A stretch of 33,881 nt of DNA from Thaumasiovibrio sp043421945 (GTDB lineage: Bacteria > Pseudomonadota > Gammaproteobacteria > Enterobacterales > Vibrionaceae). The translations under genes were made by a program, and so were the position numbers. The DNA lies in contig JBHOGO010000050.1 in the NCBI GenBank assembly GCA_043421945.1, forward strand, positions 1 through 33,881. The letters are read 5' to 3'. The notes under the pieces were generated by a model. That model was not told the origin of the DNA and did no database searches. It saw nothing but the letters and a program-made list of their open reading frames with translations. Shown piece after piece: positions 6,858-15,151 of the stretch (its first letter is position 1; every line of letters starts with the position of its first letter).

Positions 6858-9434
6858 TTAATTTGCCACGATGTTTAGTAGTTTACCCGGTACGTAAATG
6901 ACTTTACGAATTGTTTTGCCGTCGGTGAATTTCACAACGTGTTCGTTGGCAAGTCCCAATGCTTCCACATCGTCTTTTGATGCATCAGCAGCAACGGTGA
7001 TTTTCGCACGAAGCTTACCGTTAACTTGAACAACGATCAGTTTTTCGTCTTCTACCAATGCAGACTCATCAGCGACAGGCCATACCGCGTTGTCGATGTC
7101 TTTTTGCCCCAATGCTTCCCACATCTCAAAACAGATATGTGGAGTGATTGGGTAAAGCATCGGTACGATAGCTTTTAGTGCTTCGTCAAGCAGGGCACGG
7201 TCTTGTGCACTTTCTTGGCTTGCTTTAGTCAGCTTGTTCATCAGCTCCATCACAGCAGCAATCGCAGTGTTGAAGGTTTGACGACGACCGATATCATCAC
7301 CTACTTTCGCAATTGTCTTGTGAACGTCACGACGTAGTGCTTTCTGATCGCCCGTTAGACTAGCAATATCAAGCGCTTCTGTTTCGCCCTTTGCAGTATG
7401 CTCACGAACCAGTTTCCACACACGTTTTAGGAAGCGGTTTGCGCCTTCAACGCCAGACTCTTGCCATTCAAGGGTCATGTCTGCTGGTGAAGCGAACATC
7501 ATGAATAGACGAACGGTATCAGCGCCAAACTTATCGACCATCTCTTGTGGGTCAATACCGTTGTTTTTCGACTTAGACATTTTAATCATGCCTGAGTGAT
7601 CAACTGCGCGACCGTCTTTGTCTATTGCTTTCTCGATACGACCTTTTGCATCACGCTCGATAGTAACTTCGTTCGGTGCAATCCACTCTTTACCGCCTTT
7701 CTCGGTGGTGAAGCTGAATGCATCAGCAAGTACCATACCTTGGCAAAGAAGCTGCTTAAAAGGTTCGTCAGACGTGACATAGCCCGCATCACGAAGCAGT
7801 TTATGGAAGAAGCGCGAGTAAAGCAGGTGCATACAAGCGTGTTCAATACCACCAACATACTGATCAACCGGTAGCCAGTAGTTTGCTTTTTCTGGGTCTA
7901 GGATATCGTCAGCTTGTGGTGAGCAGTAACGTGCGTAATACCAAGAAGATTCCATGAAGGTATCAAAGGTATCCGTTTCACGTAGTGCTGGTTCGCCGTT
8001 GAAGGTTGTTTCAGCCCATGCTTTGTCAGCTTTAATTGGGCTCGTTACGCCATCCATTACCACATCTTCAGGAAGAATGACTGGAAGTTGGTCAGCAGGT
8101 ACTGGGTGAACTTCACCGTCAGCCGTCGTTACCATTGGGATTGGCGCACCCCAGTAACGTTGACGTGATACACCCCAGTCGCGTAGACGGAAGTTAACGG
8201 TCTTCTTACCTTTACCTTCAGACTCAAGCTTCGCTGCAATTGCATCGAATGCTGCCTGGAAGGTTAGGCCGTCGAATTCACCTGAATCAAACAATACACC
8301 TTTTTCAGTGTAAGCGGCTTCAGACACGTCGAGCTCAGTACCATCTTCAGGTTTGATGACTGGAATGATATCGATGCCGTATTTTGTTGCGAATTCGTAG
8401 TCACGCTGATCGTGAGCTGGAACCGCCATGACGGCGCCTGTCCCGTAATCCATCAAGACAAAGTTAGCGACGTAAACAGGTACTTCACGACCATTAAGAG
8501 GATGGATAGCCGTTAGACCAGTATCCATGCCTTTCTTTTCCATTGTTGCGAGTTCAGCTTCAGCCACTTTCGTGTTGCGACACTCTTCAACGAATGCAGC
8601 AAGCTCAGGGTTGTTCTGAGACGCTTTCTCTGCAAGAGGGTGTCCAGCAGCGATGCCAACGTATGATACGCCCATAAGGGTATCAGGACGTGTGGTGTAC
8701 ACTTCTAGCGGTGCTTCTTCACCTTTCACAGCAAAAGCCAGTTCCACACCTTCAGAGCGGCCAATCCAGTTACGCTGCATGGTTTTCACCATTTCAGGCC
8801 AACCGTCTAGGTTATCAAGGTCGTCAAGCAGCTCTTGTGCGTATTCAGTGATCTTAATGAACCACTGTGGGATCTCTTTTTGTTCCACAGGGGTATCACA
8901 ACGCCAGCAGCAACCGTCTTCAACTTGCTCGTTTGCAAGTACGGTTTGATCGTTCGGACACCAGTTGACTGATGATGTCTTTTTGTAAACGAGGCCTTTG
9001 TTATAAAGCTTAGTGAAGAAATCTTGCTCCCAACGGTAGTACTCCGGTGTACACGTTGCGAACTCACGATCCCAGTCGTAACCAAAACCTAATAGCTTAA
9101 GTTGGTTCTTCATGTACTCGATGTTTTCATAAGTCCATGGTGCTGGTGCCGTGTTGTTTTTGACTGCAGCGTTTTCAGCTGGCAGACCAAATGCATCCCA
9201 ACCTATCGGCTGCATCACATTTTTGCCTTGCAGTCGTTGGTAACGAGAAACAACATCGCCAATAGTATAGTTACGTACGTGGCCCATATGGAGACGACCA
9301 CTTGGGTACGGGAACATAGAAAGACAGTAAAATTTTTCTTTATTAGCGTCTTCAGTGACGACGAAGGTGTTGCTGTTGTCCCAGTGCTGTTGAACTTTTT
9401 GTTCAATGTCCTGTGGGCGATATTGTTCTTGCAT
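6858..9434 (-). CDS. leuS: Leucyl-tRNA synthetase
   Basis: A class Ia synthetase that charges tRNA-Leu and edits misactivated amino acids. I chose the ATG at 9434 (MQEQYRPQDIE) because this start is conserved in the family; it gives 858 residues, whereas an ATG three codons earlier (9443) is also in frame. The HIGH box is HMGH at residues 49-52 in PYPSGRLHMGHVRN, and the KMSKSKNN loop is present near residue 615. The CP1 editing domain lies between them, with a TTRPDTLMG motif. Zn-type cysteines occur in WCPNDQTVLANEQ...CCWRC. The C-terminal anticodon-binding domain is complete. A substrate tRNA-Leu(UAG) gene is also in this window. Confidence 0.98.
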   Translation of the reverse strand: MQEQYRPQDIEQKVQQHWDNSNTFVVTEDANKEKFYCLSMFPYPSGRLHMGHVRNYTIGDVVSRYQRLQGKNVMQPIGWDAFGLPAENAAVKNNTAPAPWTYENIEYMKNQLKLLGFGYDWDREFATCTPEYYRWEQDFFTKLYNKGLVYKKTSSVNWCPNDQTVLANEQVEDGCCWRCDTPVEQKEIPQWFIKITEYAQELLDDLDNLDGWPEMVKTMQRNWIGRSEGVELAFAVKGEEAPLEVYTTRPDTLMGVSYVGIAAGHPLAEKASQNNPELAAFVEECRNTKVAEAELATMEKKGMDTGLTAIHPLNGREVPVYVANFVLMDYGTGAVMAVPAHDQRDYEFATKYGIDIIPVIKPEDGTELDVSEAAYTEKGVLFDSGEFDGLTFQAAFDAIAAKLESEGKGKKTVNFRLRDWGVSRQRYWGAPIPMVTTADGEVHPVPADQLPVILPEDVVMDGVTSPIKADKAWAETTFNGEPALRETDTFDTFMESSWYYARYCSPQADDILDPEKANYWLPVDQYVGGIEHACMHLLYSRFFHKLLRDAGYVTSDEPFKQLLCQGMVLADAFSFTTEKGGKEWIAPNEVTIERDAKGRIEKAIDKDGRAVDHSGMIKMSKSKNNGIDPQEMVDKFGADTVRLFMMFASPADMTLEWQESGVEGANRFLKRVWKLVREHTAKGETEALDIASLTGDQKALRRDVHKTIAKVGDDIGRRQTFNTAIAAVMELMNKLTKASQESAQDRALLDEALKAIVPMLYPITPHICFEMWEALGQKDIDNAVWPVADESALVEDEKLIVVQVNGKLRAKITVAADASKDDVEALGLANEHVVKFTDGKTIRKVIYVPGKLLNIVAN

Positions 9435-9553
9435 CGATGGCATCCAGGAAAGTGTGAGTTTGATATAAACACATTTTAGTTAATCGGCATAGAATAACTA
9501 ATGCAGCGTTCGTCAACAAGGGTACATGTACCAACAATTTGGAGGTATACGCA

Positions 9554-10033
9554 ATGCCTAAGCAAAAAGCCCGTTATGAAGCGATGTTAGAAGAGGCGAA
9601 GGAAGCGCTTCAACACAGTCCTGAAGCCTTTAAGGAGTGGGTCGAAACCAGCGAGAAGGTCGTACAGGCGGCGTCTGATATGACAAAAGATGAGTTAGCG
9701 CTTATCAATCAGTACCTCAAACGTGATCTTAAGGAGTTTGGTCGTCAGGCTGATAATCATTACCCTCTTCAGTCGAGCCCGTTTTATCAAACGATTGTCA
9801 ATACGGTGTGGCAGAGCCTTGCTGATATCACAGACAAAACGCAGCTAGAGTGGCAAGAAGTGTTCAATGACCTTGAGCATCAGGGGATCTACAACACGGG
9901 AGAGATTGTTGGATTGGGGATTTTAGTGTGTGAAAAGTGCCACCACCAAGAGATCTACCACCACCCACAGAAGGTTGCACTGTGCTCTAAGTGCAGCCAT
10001 GACCAATTTACCCGAAAGGCTTTCGAGCCCTAA
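9554..10033 (+). CDS. YbeL-type zinc-ribbon protein (DUF1451)
   Basis: A 159-residue cytoplasmic protein of unknown function, related to E. coli YbeL, whose gene also lies by leuS. The N-terminal two thirds are helical and charged. The C-terminus is a zinc ribbon with CEKC and CSKC knuckles separated by a His-rich stretch (HHQEIYHHP). The start is the ATG at 9554, eight bases after GGAGG (9541-9545); an ATG five codons earlier overlaps that ribosome site and is less likely. It is divergent from leuS. I assign family membership only, not a role. Confidence 0.9.
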   Translation: MPKQKARYEAMLEEAKEALQHSPEAFKEWVETSEKVVQAASDMTKDELALINQYLKRDLKEFGRQADNHYPLQSSPFYQTIVNTVWQSLADITDKTQLEWQEVFNDLEHQGIYNTGEIVGLGILVCEKCHHQEIYHHPQKVALCSKCSHDQFTRKAFEP

Positions 10034-10046
10034 CGTCCATCAACCC

Positions 10047-10199
10047 ATGGCGTCGTGGCAGGGCACTTATTTATCAGGCATTGTTTTATGGGCCTTTGGT
10101 TTAGTTTTATCGGACCTTGGCTTATCGGACACTGTGGCAGCCCTTGTTTCGCTGTCGTTGATTTATCTATCTATATGGCTTCATTTGGCGTCGGGCTAA
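10047..10199 (+). CDS. Possible small membrane protein, 50 residues
   Basis: An open frame starting MASWQGTYLSGIVLWAFG, with two hydrophobic stretches (about residues 8-24 and 30-47) separated by a short polar turn (DLGLSDTV). It begins 13 bp after the zinc-ribbon gene and its last 29 bp overlap the 3' end of the SYLF gene on the other strand. No clear Shine-Dalgarno precedes the ATG, so translation would depend on coupling. The layout (two membrane passes, short tail) is protein-like, but I do not recognise a family and chance cannot be excluded. Confidence 0.3.
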   Translation: MASWQGTYLSGIVLWAFGLVLSDLGLSDTVAALVSLSLIYLSIWLHLASG

Positions 10200-10752
10200 A
10201 ACTATACTTTTGCCCGGCAATGGAGGCCTCAATCATTAACCCACCCTTTGCCGCGGTGAAGGTCGCCATACCATTTTGGTAGCCTTTGTGATGCAGGTTA
10301 TCACCCGCCTGAGCGCTCACGCCTTGCGTTCCTGCTCGCGCTGATGCGTGCTCGGTGATCATGGTTGCAGAGGACTGAGCGTCAAACTCAAAGCTGCCTG
10401 ATGTAAACCGGTCGTAGGCGCGCTTATCTTGGAAGAAGACGATTTGGCTATAAGCCTGCCCGCCAAACTGTAAGCCAATCGAAACCTGTGTGAGCTGACT
10501 TTCCCCCTGCAGTTGATTTTCTCGGTATACCTCGCCGCTCCCATAAGCACCACCGACAAAAAAGCCACCTTTGCCGATGGATGGAAAGATAGCGTAGCCA
10601 TAGGCATCGGCAAAATAAGGTGCGCTTTCTGTGGCGGTAGAAAATTTTTGTAGCGCGGCTTCAACCTCTAGGTTCTCAGAAGCGCGAAGGGGGGTGACCA
10701 CTAAAACGGTTAATAGCGAACATAAAATACTAATGCGTAACCAACGAAACAT
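10171..10752 (-). CDS. SYLF (YSC84-like) lipid-binding domain protein
   Basis: A 193-residue exported protein. A signal peptide ends near residue 24 (TPLRA/SEN). The rest is one SYLF/Ysc84 domain: YAIFPSIGKGGFFVGGAYGSG is its diagnostic start, followed by QVSIGLQFGGQAYSQIVFF and a C-terminal KGGLMIEASIAGQK. SYLF domains bind phospholipids in eukaryotes; bacterial members are periplasmic or envelope proteins of unclear function. The ATG is preceded by AAGGA. It is a monocistronic gene between the lnt terminator and the zinc-ribbon gene, with a 19-bp near-palindrome about 130 bp upstream of its start. Confidence 0.9.
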   Translation of the reverse strand: MFRWLRISILCSLLTVLVVTPLRASENLEVEAALQKFSTATESAPYFADAYGYAIFPSIGKGGFFVGGAYGSGEVYRENQLQGESQLTQVSIGLQFGGQAYSQIVFFQDKRAYDRFTSGSFEFDAQSSATMITEHASARAGTQGVSAQAGDNLHHKGYQNGMATFTAAKGGLMIEASIAGQKYSFSPTPNEAI

Positions 10753-10882
10753 AGGGTGTCCTTTTTAACTAACGATAAATAAAGCCTGCTCTGCAGAGAT
10801 ATTAATGCAGGTATCCCTTCTGACCACTGAATGAGCACTTTTATCCGCGTAACATTCTATCTTTACGTAAATTGACATAGCC

Positions 10883-10901
10883 TTCACATTTGAAGTGTGA
10901 A
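10883..10901. promoter_or_regulatory. 19-bp near-palindrome upstream of the SYLF gene
   Basis: ttcacatttgaagtgtgaa reads the same on both strands apart from one mismatched pair. It is placed 131-149 bp before the SYLF start, in the only upstream region that gene has, so it could be an operator. The half-sites are arranged TTCACA...TGTGAA, the reverse of the CRP arrangement. No factor is assigned. Confidence 0.3.
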
Positions 10902-10940
10902 AAGAGGCGCTGAAGAGTAGAGAATGGAAGTTAATGGCTG

Positions 10941-10966
10941 AAAAAAACCTACCAAATGTTGGTAGG
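10941..10966 (-). terminator. Rho-independent terminator of the lnt operon
   Basis: On the minus strand an 8-bp perfect stem (cctaccaa / ttggtagg, 3-base loop) is followed immediately by seven T residues (10941-10947 as A on the plus strand). It lies 66 bp beyond the lnt stop and closes the miaB/ybeZ-to-lnt series. Confidence 0.88.
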
Positions 10967-11032
10967 CTTGGTTTTAGCATTGGCTGTTTAGTCGTTGGTC
11001 GCTTTTAAGCTTTTAATCCCTATTTCCTGTAC

Positions 11033-12571
11033 TTAGGGCTGGCAACATGACGGTACTTTGCCTTGTTTTTCTCTCAACATTAAAAAGCCTAGCCCTAGGA
11101 GTATTGTGACCCACAAAGGCATTGAGCCGTGCTTATGGTAGGGCGTTTGGCCTGAGGTTGTTATCAACGTATCGCGAAGTACGGCCTGTTCAAACTGAGG
11201 GATGGTCGCCGTGATTCTACCGTGATGATCAATCAATGCAGAAATTCCTGTATTGGTTGAGCGAATCATTGGTTTACCAAGCTCTAATGCCCGCATTTGC
11301 GCTATTTCAAGGTGCTGATGAGGGCCGATAGAGGCACCAAACCATGCATCATTCGAAAGTGTTAATAGCACATCAGTATCTGTCGAGACGTTTTGGCGAA
11401 CTTGTTCATTGTAAGCAACTTCATAGCAAAGCGCGGGTGCAATGAGGTAATCACCGGCCTGTAAATTTGGCTGAATGTAGTCGCCTCGGCTGAAGGAAGA
11501 CATCGGTAAATTGAAGATAGGGGCAAGCGGGCGCAGAATATCTTCGAAAGGAACAAATTCTCCAAAAGGCAAAAGATGATGCTTGCTATAGCGCTGTGCA
11601 TCATTGTATTTGTATTGCTCTTGTCCGTTGTCACCCAGTGTCAAGATGTTGTTATAGAAGACACTGTTTCCAACATGGTCAAGGACGCCAGTCATTAACG
11701 TGGTGTTATTTTGCTTTGCGGTAGTGTCTAAGCGCTCTAAGTATAAACTGACTTCTTCTTCTAAAGCGGGGACAGCAGCTTCAGGCCATATCACAATATC
11801 GGCATCCCAGTTTTCGCGGGTGAGATCCGCATAGAGCATCAGAGTTGGCCATCGTTGACTTGGTAGCCACTTCAACTCTTGGGCGATGTTACCTTGAATA
11901 ATCGCCACATCAATAGGGGCATCTTCATTGGGTGTTACCCACTGTTGCTGGTGGCCTAGCGCCGTTATTAGGACTATAGCTGCGGGCAAAAAGAGTATCG
12001 CGTGGCGGCGCTCAATCACCCAGTAAATAATACTGGCAGCGAGGATAACAATCGCAACAGTAATGCCTTCTACACCAAGTACTGGTGCAATGGGGGCCAT
12101 TGGCCCTTCCGTTTGGCTGTAGCCTAGCCATAGCCATGGGAAACCAGTGAATAACCAGCCGCGGAGCCAATCTAATAATAGCCACAATATAGGGGCTAGT
12201 ATGAGCAGCCGAACACCATGAGAGATATGTTTGAACAGGGAGCGGTAAGCAAAACCAAACGCAGCAGGAAAGAGGGCTAAATAAGCGATCAGCAGCCCCA
12301 TCATTAACCAGCCGACGAGAAACGGCACACCACCGAAGTTTGCAATACTGACATGGACCCAGCTGATCCCAGAGCCAAACTGCCCGAGCCCCCACAGAAA
12401 ACCAATGAGCGCACCATGACGCGGCGAAAGCTTATGAAGGCAGCCAAGCAGTACGGTGATAGAAAGAATCGCCATTGGCCACCAGTGATAAGGGGCGAAG
12501 GCAAGAGTGGCGAGGGCGCCAGAAAAAACGGCCCCAAGGGGCCGTAGGTATTTAGCGAAGGTAGAATGCAC
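11033..12571 (-). CDS. lnt: Apolipoprotein N-acyltransferase Lnt
   Basis: An inner-membrane enzyme that adds the third acyl chain to the N-terminal cysteine of lipoproteins, allowing Lol-dependent sorting to the outer membrane. The 512-residue protein has an N-terminal region of about seven to eight membrane segments (to about 205), a periplasmic nitrilase-like domain and a final C-terminal membrane helix. The catalytic triad is visible as E264 (WPEAAVP), K330 (YSKHHLLPFGEFVP) and C382 (ALCYEV). Start is GTG, 17 bp after corC ends. Substrates encoded in this window include RlpA, LptE and LolB. Confidence 0.97.
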   Translation of the reverse strand: MHSTFAKYLRPLGAVFSGALATLAFAPYHWWPMAILSITVLLGCLHKLSPRHGALIGFLWGLGQFGSGISWVHVSIANFGGVPFLVGWLMMGLLIAYLALFPAAFGFAYRSLFKHISHGVRLLILAPILWLLLDWLRGWLFTGFPWLWLGYSQTEGPMAPIAPVLGVEGITVAIVILAASIIYWVIERRHAILFLPAAIVLITALGHQQQWVTPNEDAPIDVAIIQGNIAQELKWLPSQRWPTLMLYADLTRENWDADIVIWPEAAVPALEEEVSLYLERLDTTAKQNNTTLMTGVLDHVGNSVFYNNILTLGDNGQEQYKYNDAQRYSKHHLLPFGEFVPFEDILRPLAPIFNLPMSSFSRGDYIQPNLQAGDYLIAPALCYEVAYNEQVRQNVSTDTDVLLTLSNDAWFGASIGPHQHLEIAQMRALELGKPMIRSTNTGISALIDHHGRITATIPQFEQAVLRDTLITTSGQTPYHKHGSMPLWVTILLGLGFLMLREKQGKVPSCCQP

Positions 12572-12588
12572 GTTGCATCGACTCTCTA

Positions 12589-13458
12589 TTAACTTAAATT
12601 AGGCTTCGTTGCGTCTTCGGGTACCGTGACCTGAAGCTGCACGATTCGACGATTATCAGCTGAAGTTACCTTGAAGGTGTAATTCGCAATCTCGACGACT
12701 TCCCCTTTGTCAGGTAGGTGGCCGAAACTGGTCATGACAAGACCACCCACAGTATCGACTTCCTCATCACTAAATTCAGTGTTGAAGATATCATTGAAGT
12801 CTTCAATGGTCGTGAGGGCTTTCACTGCATAGGTGTGTTTGCTGAGTTTTCGGATTTCCTGCTCTTCTTCGTCATCGAATTCATCTTCGATTTCGCCGAC
12901 GATCTCTTCAAGAATATCTTCAATGGTAATGACACCAGAGACACCACCAAACTCATCAACCACGATAGCCATGTGATAGCGCTCTTCACGAAATTCCTTA
13001 AGCAGGCGATCGACTCGCTTACTTTCCGGCACAACAACTGCAGGTCTTAGGATTTCGTCAATATTGAAAGGTTCACTGTCTGGGCGTAAATAACGCAGTA
13101 AATCTTTCGCCAGTAGAATACCTTCTACGTGATCTTTGTCATCACTGATCACCGGGTAGCGGGAGTGTGCTGCGTCGATGATGAGATCAATGAGATCTTC
13201 AACCTTCTGGGAACGTTCAATTGTCACCATTTGTGAGCGAGGGATCATAATGTCTCGAACCCGCATCTCAGAAATTTGCATCACCCCTTCCAGCATGTCA
13301 CGGGTGTCGTGGTCAATCAGATCGTTTTCTTCGCTATCGCGGAAAACTTCGACCAGCTCTTCTCGGTTTTGTGGTTCACCTTGAAAGAGTTGGCCTATAC
13401 GTTCTAAGAAGGTCTTTCTACTCGGACCATCTGAGTTTTGTGAGTTGTCGTCGTTCAT
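12589..13458 (-). CDS. corC: CorC-type CBS-pair protein (magnesium/cobalt efflux)
   Basis: A 289-residue soluble protein associated with Mg2+/Co2+ homeostasis. It has an acidic N-terminus, two CBS repeats (about residues 65-190, with VRDIMIPRSQMV opening the first and VVDEFGGVSGVITIEDILEEIVGEI closing the second) and a C-terminal CorC_HlyC domain (about 205-285) ending in IVQLQVTVPED. In E. coli it is YbeX, encoded between ybeY and lnt exactly as here, and it has been linked to ribosome metabolism as well as efflux. ATG start with GAAGAAAAG upstream. It is 78 bp downstream of ybeY. Confidence 0.95.
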   Translation of the reverse strand: MNDDNSQNSDGPSRKTFLERIGQLFQGEPQNREELVEVFRDSEENDLIDHDTRDMLEGVMQISEMRVRDIMIPRSQMVTIERSQKVEDLIDLIIDAAHSRYPVISDDKDHVEGILLAKDLLRYLRPDSEPFNIDEILRPAVVVPESKRVDRLLKEFREERYHMAIVVDEFGGVSGVITIEDILEEIVGEIEDEFDDEEEQEIRKLSKHTYAVKALTTIEDFNDIFNTEFSDEEVDTVGGLVMTSFGHLPDKGEVVEIANYTFKVTSADNRRIVQLQVTVPEDATKPNLS

Positions 13459-13536
13459 CTTTTCTTCAGTTAAAATCGCTATCAGATGTGTGATAGCACA
13501 CGAGCAAAAACGATAGGAAAAAGCTTCCTATGGCTT

Positions 13537-14001
13537 TTATTCTTTCTCTTCAATATAGGGGTCGTTAAACCCAAGTGCTTGCATAATCGCTGTTTCGAGT
13601 GATTCCATCTCTTCTGCTTCAGCATCGTCGATATGATCATAACCTAACAGATGCAAGCTACCGTGTACAACCATATGCGCCCAATGTGACATTAGTGGTT
13701 TTTCTTGTGCTTTCGCTTCACGCTCAACAACTTGACGGCAGATAATCATGTCACCCAACAGTGGGATTTCGATGCCTGGAGGCGCCTCAAAAGGAAATGA
13801 AAGCACGTTAGTCGGATAATCCTTACCGCGATATTCAGCGTTAAGGGCTTGCCCTTCTTCTTCATCCACAATACGAATCGTCGCTTCAGCTTCATTACGC
13901 TGCTCACCGATTGCGGCGTTAAACCATTCAGTGAGGAGTGCTTCAGAAGGGAGTCCTTCTTCAGATTCCGTGGCGATTTGTAAGTCTAAGTAGTGGTTCA
14001 T
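13537..14001 (-). CDS. ybeY: Endoribonuclease YbeY
   Basis: A metal-dependent single-strand endoribonuclease needed for 16S rRNA 3' maturation and ribosome quality control. The family's zinc site H-G-x-L-H-L-x-G-Y-D-H is intact: H113, H117 and H123 in VVHGSLHLLGYDH. The N-terminal NVLSFPFE segment is also diagnostic. At 154 residues it has the usual length. Its ATG overlaps the ybeZ stop by four bases (ATGA), so translation is coupled to ybeZ. Confidence 0.97.
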   Translation of the reverse strand: MNHYLDLQIATESEEGLPSEALLTEWFNAAIGEQRNEAEATIRIVDEEEGQALNAEYRGKDYPTNVLSFPFEAPPGIEIPLLGDMIICRQVVEREAKAQEKPLMSHWAHMVVHGSLHLLGYDHIDDAEAEEMESLETAIMQALGFNDPYIEEKE

Positions 14002-15089
14002 GATGGGTTAACCTCAGTGGCTTTAACCACTGCTTCAATAGCGGCTTGCTGGATTTGGTCTTGCTTCTCGGCACGACGTTTTTCCGCTTCTTTCTTATTT
14101 TTTTGCTCTGCTGCTTCCCATACGTCATAGGCCTGAACAATTCGGGCAACAACGGGGTGGCGAACAACATCATCAGATAAGAAGAAGTTAAAGCTGATTT
14201 CGTCTACTTCGGAAAGCACTTCAATCGCATGGCGTAAGCCAGATTTTGCGTGACGAGGTAAATCGATCTGCGTGACATCACCGGTGATAACAGCACGAGA
14301 GTTGAAGCCGATACGGGTCAAGAACATTTTCATCTGCTCAACCGTGGTGTTCTGGCTTTCATCAAGGATGATAAACGCATCATTCAAGGTACGTCCACGC
14401 ATGTAAGCGAGAGGCGCGACTTCGATGACATTACGCTCGATAAGTTTTTCGACACGTTCAAAGCCCATCATCTCAAACAGCGCATCATAGAGAGGGCGCA
14501 AGTAAGGATCGACTTTTTGTGAAAGATCGCCTGGCAAGAAACCAAGTTTTTCACCCGCTTCGACGGCAGGTCGAGTCAGCAAGATACGACGTACTTCTTG
14601 ACGCTCAAGTGCATCAACAGCAGCGGCAACGGCCAGATAGGTTTTACCTGTTCCGGCAGGACCGATACCGAACGTGATATCGTGAGTCACCATATTGGCA
14701 ACGTACTGCGCTTGGTTAGGCGTACGAGGCTTAATGATACCCTTTTTGGTTTTGATATTGATCTCTTTGCCGTAAGGGATGCTCGACTCTTCCGTCTGCT
14801 CTAGAACACCAGATTCTTTGATCATCAAATGAATCATATCAGGTTCAATATCCGGGAAGACATTACGAACAGGCGCGGTTTCGACATAGAGGTCTTTGAG
14901 GATAGTCACGGCGACTTCAGCAGTATGAGATTTGCCGACAATAGAAAACTGGTTGCTTCGATAGTTGATTTCTACGCCTAAACGACGTTCGAGGTGCTTG
15001 ATATTGTCATCGAAGGGACCACAAAGGCTAGATAAACGTTGGTTATCTGCAGGTTCGAGAGCGAGCTCGAGGGTAGTAATTTTACTCAA
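13998..15089 (-). CDS. ybeZ: PhoH-like ATPase YbeZ
   Basis: A cytoplasmic PhoH-family NTPase, probably an RNA-associated helicase-like partner of YbeY. The 363-residue protein has an N-terminal KH-like region (about 20-75), Walker A GPAGTGKT at 143-150 and Walker B FIILDE at 239-244. The C-terminus is a basic, Lys/Glu/Gln-rich helix. The start is TTG at 15089, five bases after TGAGG; no in-frame ATG suits the conserved N-terminus. The gene is 62 bp downstream of miaB, across a hairpin, and overlaps ybeY. Confidence 0.95.
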   Translation of the reverse strand: MSKITTLELALEPADNQRLSSLCGPFDDNIKHLERRLGVEINYRSNQFSIVGKSHTAEVAVTILKDLYVETAPVRNVFPDIEPDMIHLMIKESGVLEQTEESSIPYGKEINIKTKKGIIKPRTPNQAQYVANMVTHDITFGIGPAGTGKTYLAVAAAVDALERQEVRRILLTRPAVEAGEKLGFLPGDLSQKVDPYLRPLYDALFEMMGFERVEKLIERNVIEVAPLAYMRGRTLNDAFIILDESQNTTVEQMKMFLTRIGFNSRAVITGDVTQIDLPRHAKSGLRHAIEVLSEVDEISFNFFLSDDVVRHPVVARIVQAYDVWEAAEQKNKKEAEKRRAEKQDQIQQAAIEAVVKATEVNPS

Positions 15090-15107
15090 TGTTGCCTCAC
15101 ATTAGGT

Positions 15108-15143
15108 GCGAACCCGATAGAGATCGGGTTCGCGGCGTTTTTT
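15108..15143 (+). terminator. Perfect 11-bp hairpin between miaB and ybeZ with T tract on the plus strand
   Basis: gcgaacccgat and atcgggttcgc flank a 4-base loop and are followed on the plus strand by GGCG and six T residues. On the minus strand, the strand of miaB and ybeZ, the stem is followed by ACCTAATG with no U tract. As a terminator it therefore faces antisense to miaB; for miaB-ybeZ mRNA it is just a stable stem. Confidence 0.5.
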
Positions 15144-15151
15144 GGGGTCTA

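Noticed and set aside
10883..10901. Palindrome as a CRP site
   Set aside because: CRP needs TGTGA-N6-TCACA; here the half-sites are in the opposite order (TTCACA...TGTGAA).
10765..10980. A 71-codon minus-strand frame upstream of the SYLF gene
   Set aside because: It runs through the lnt terminator hairpin, has no protein-like composition or ribosome site, and occupies the SYLF promoter region.
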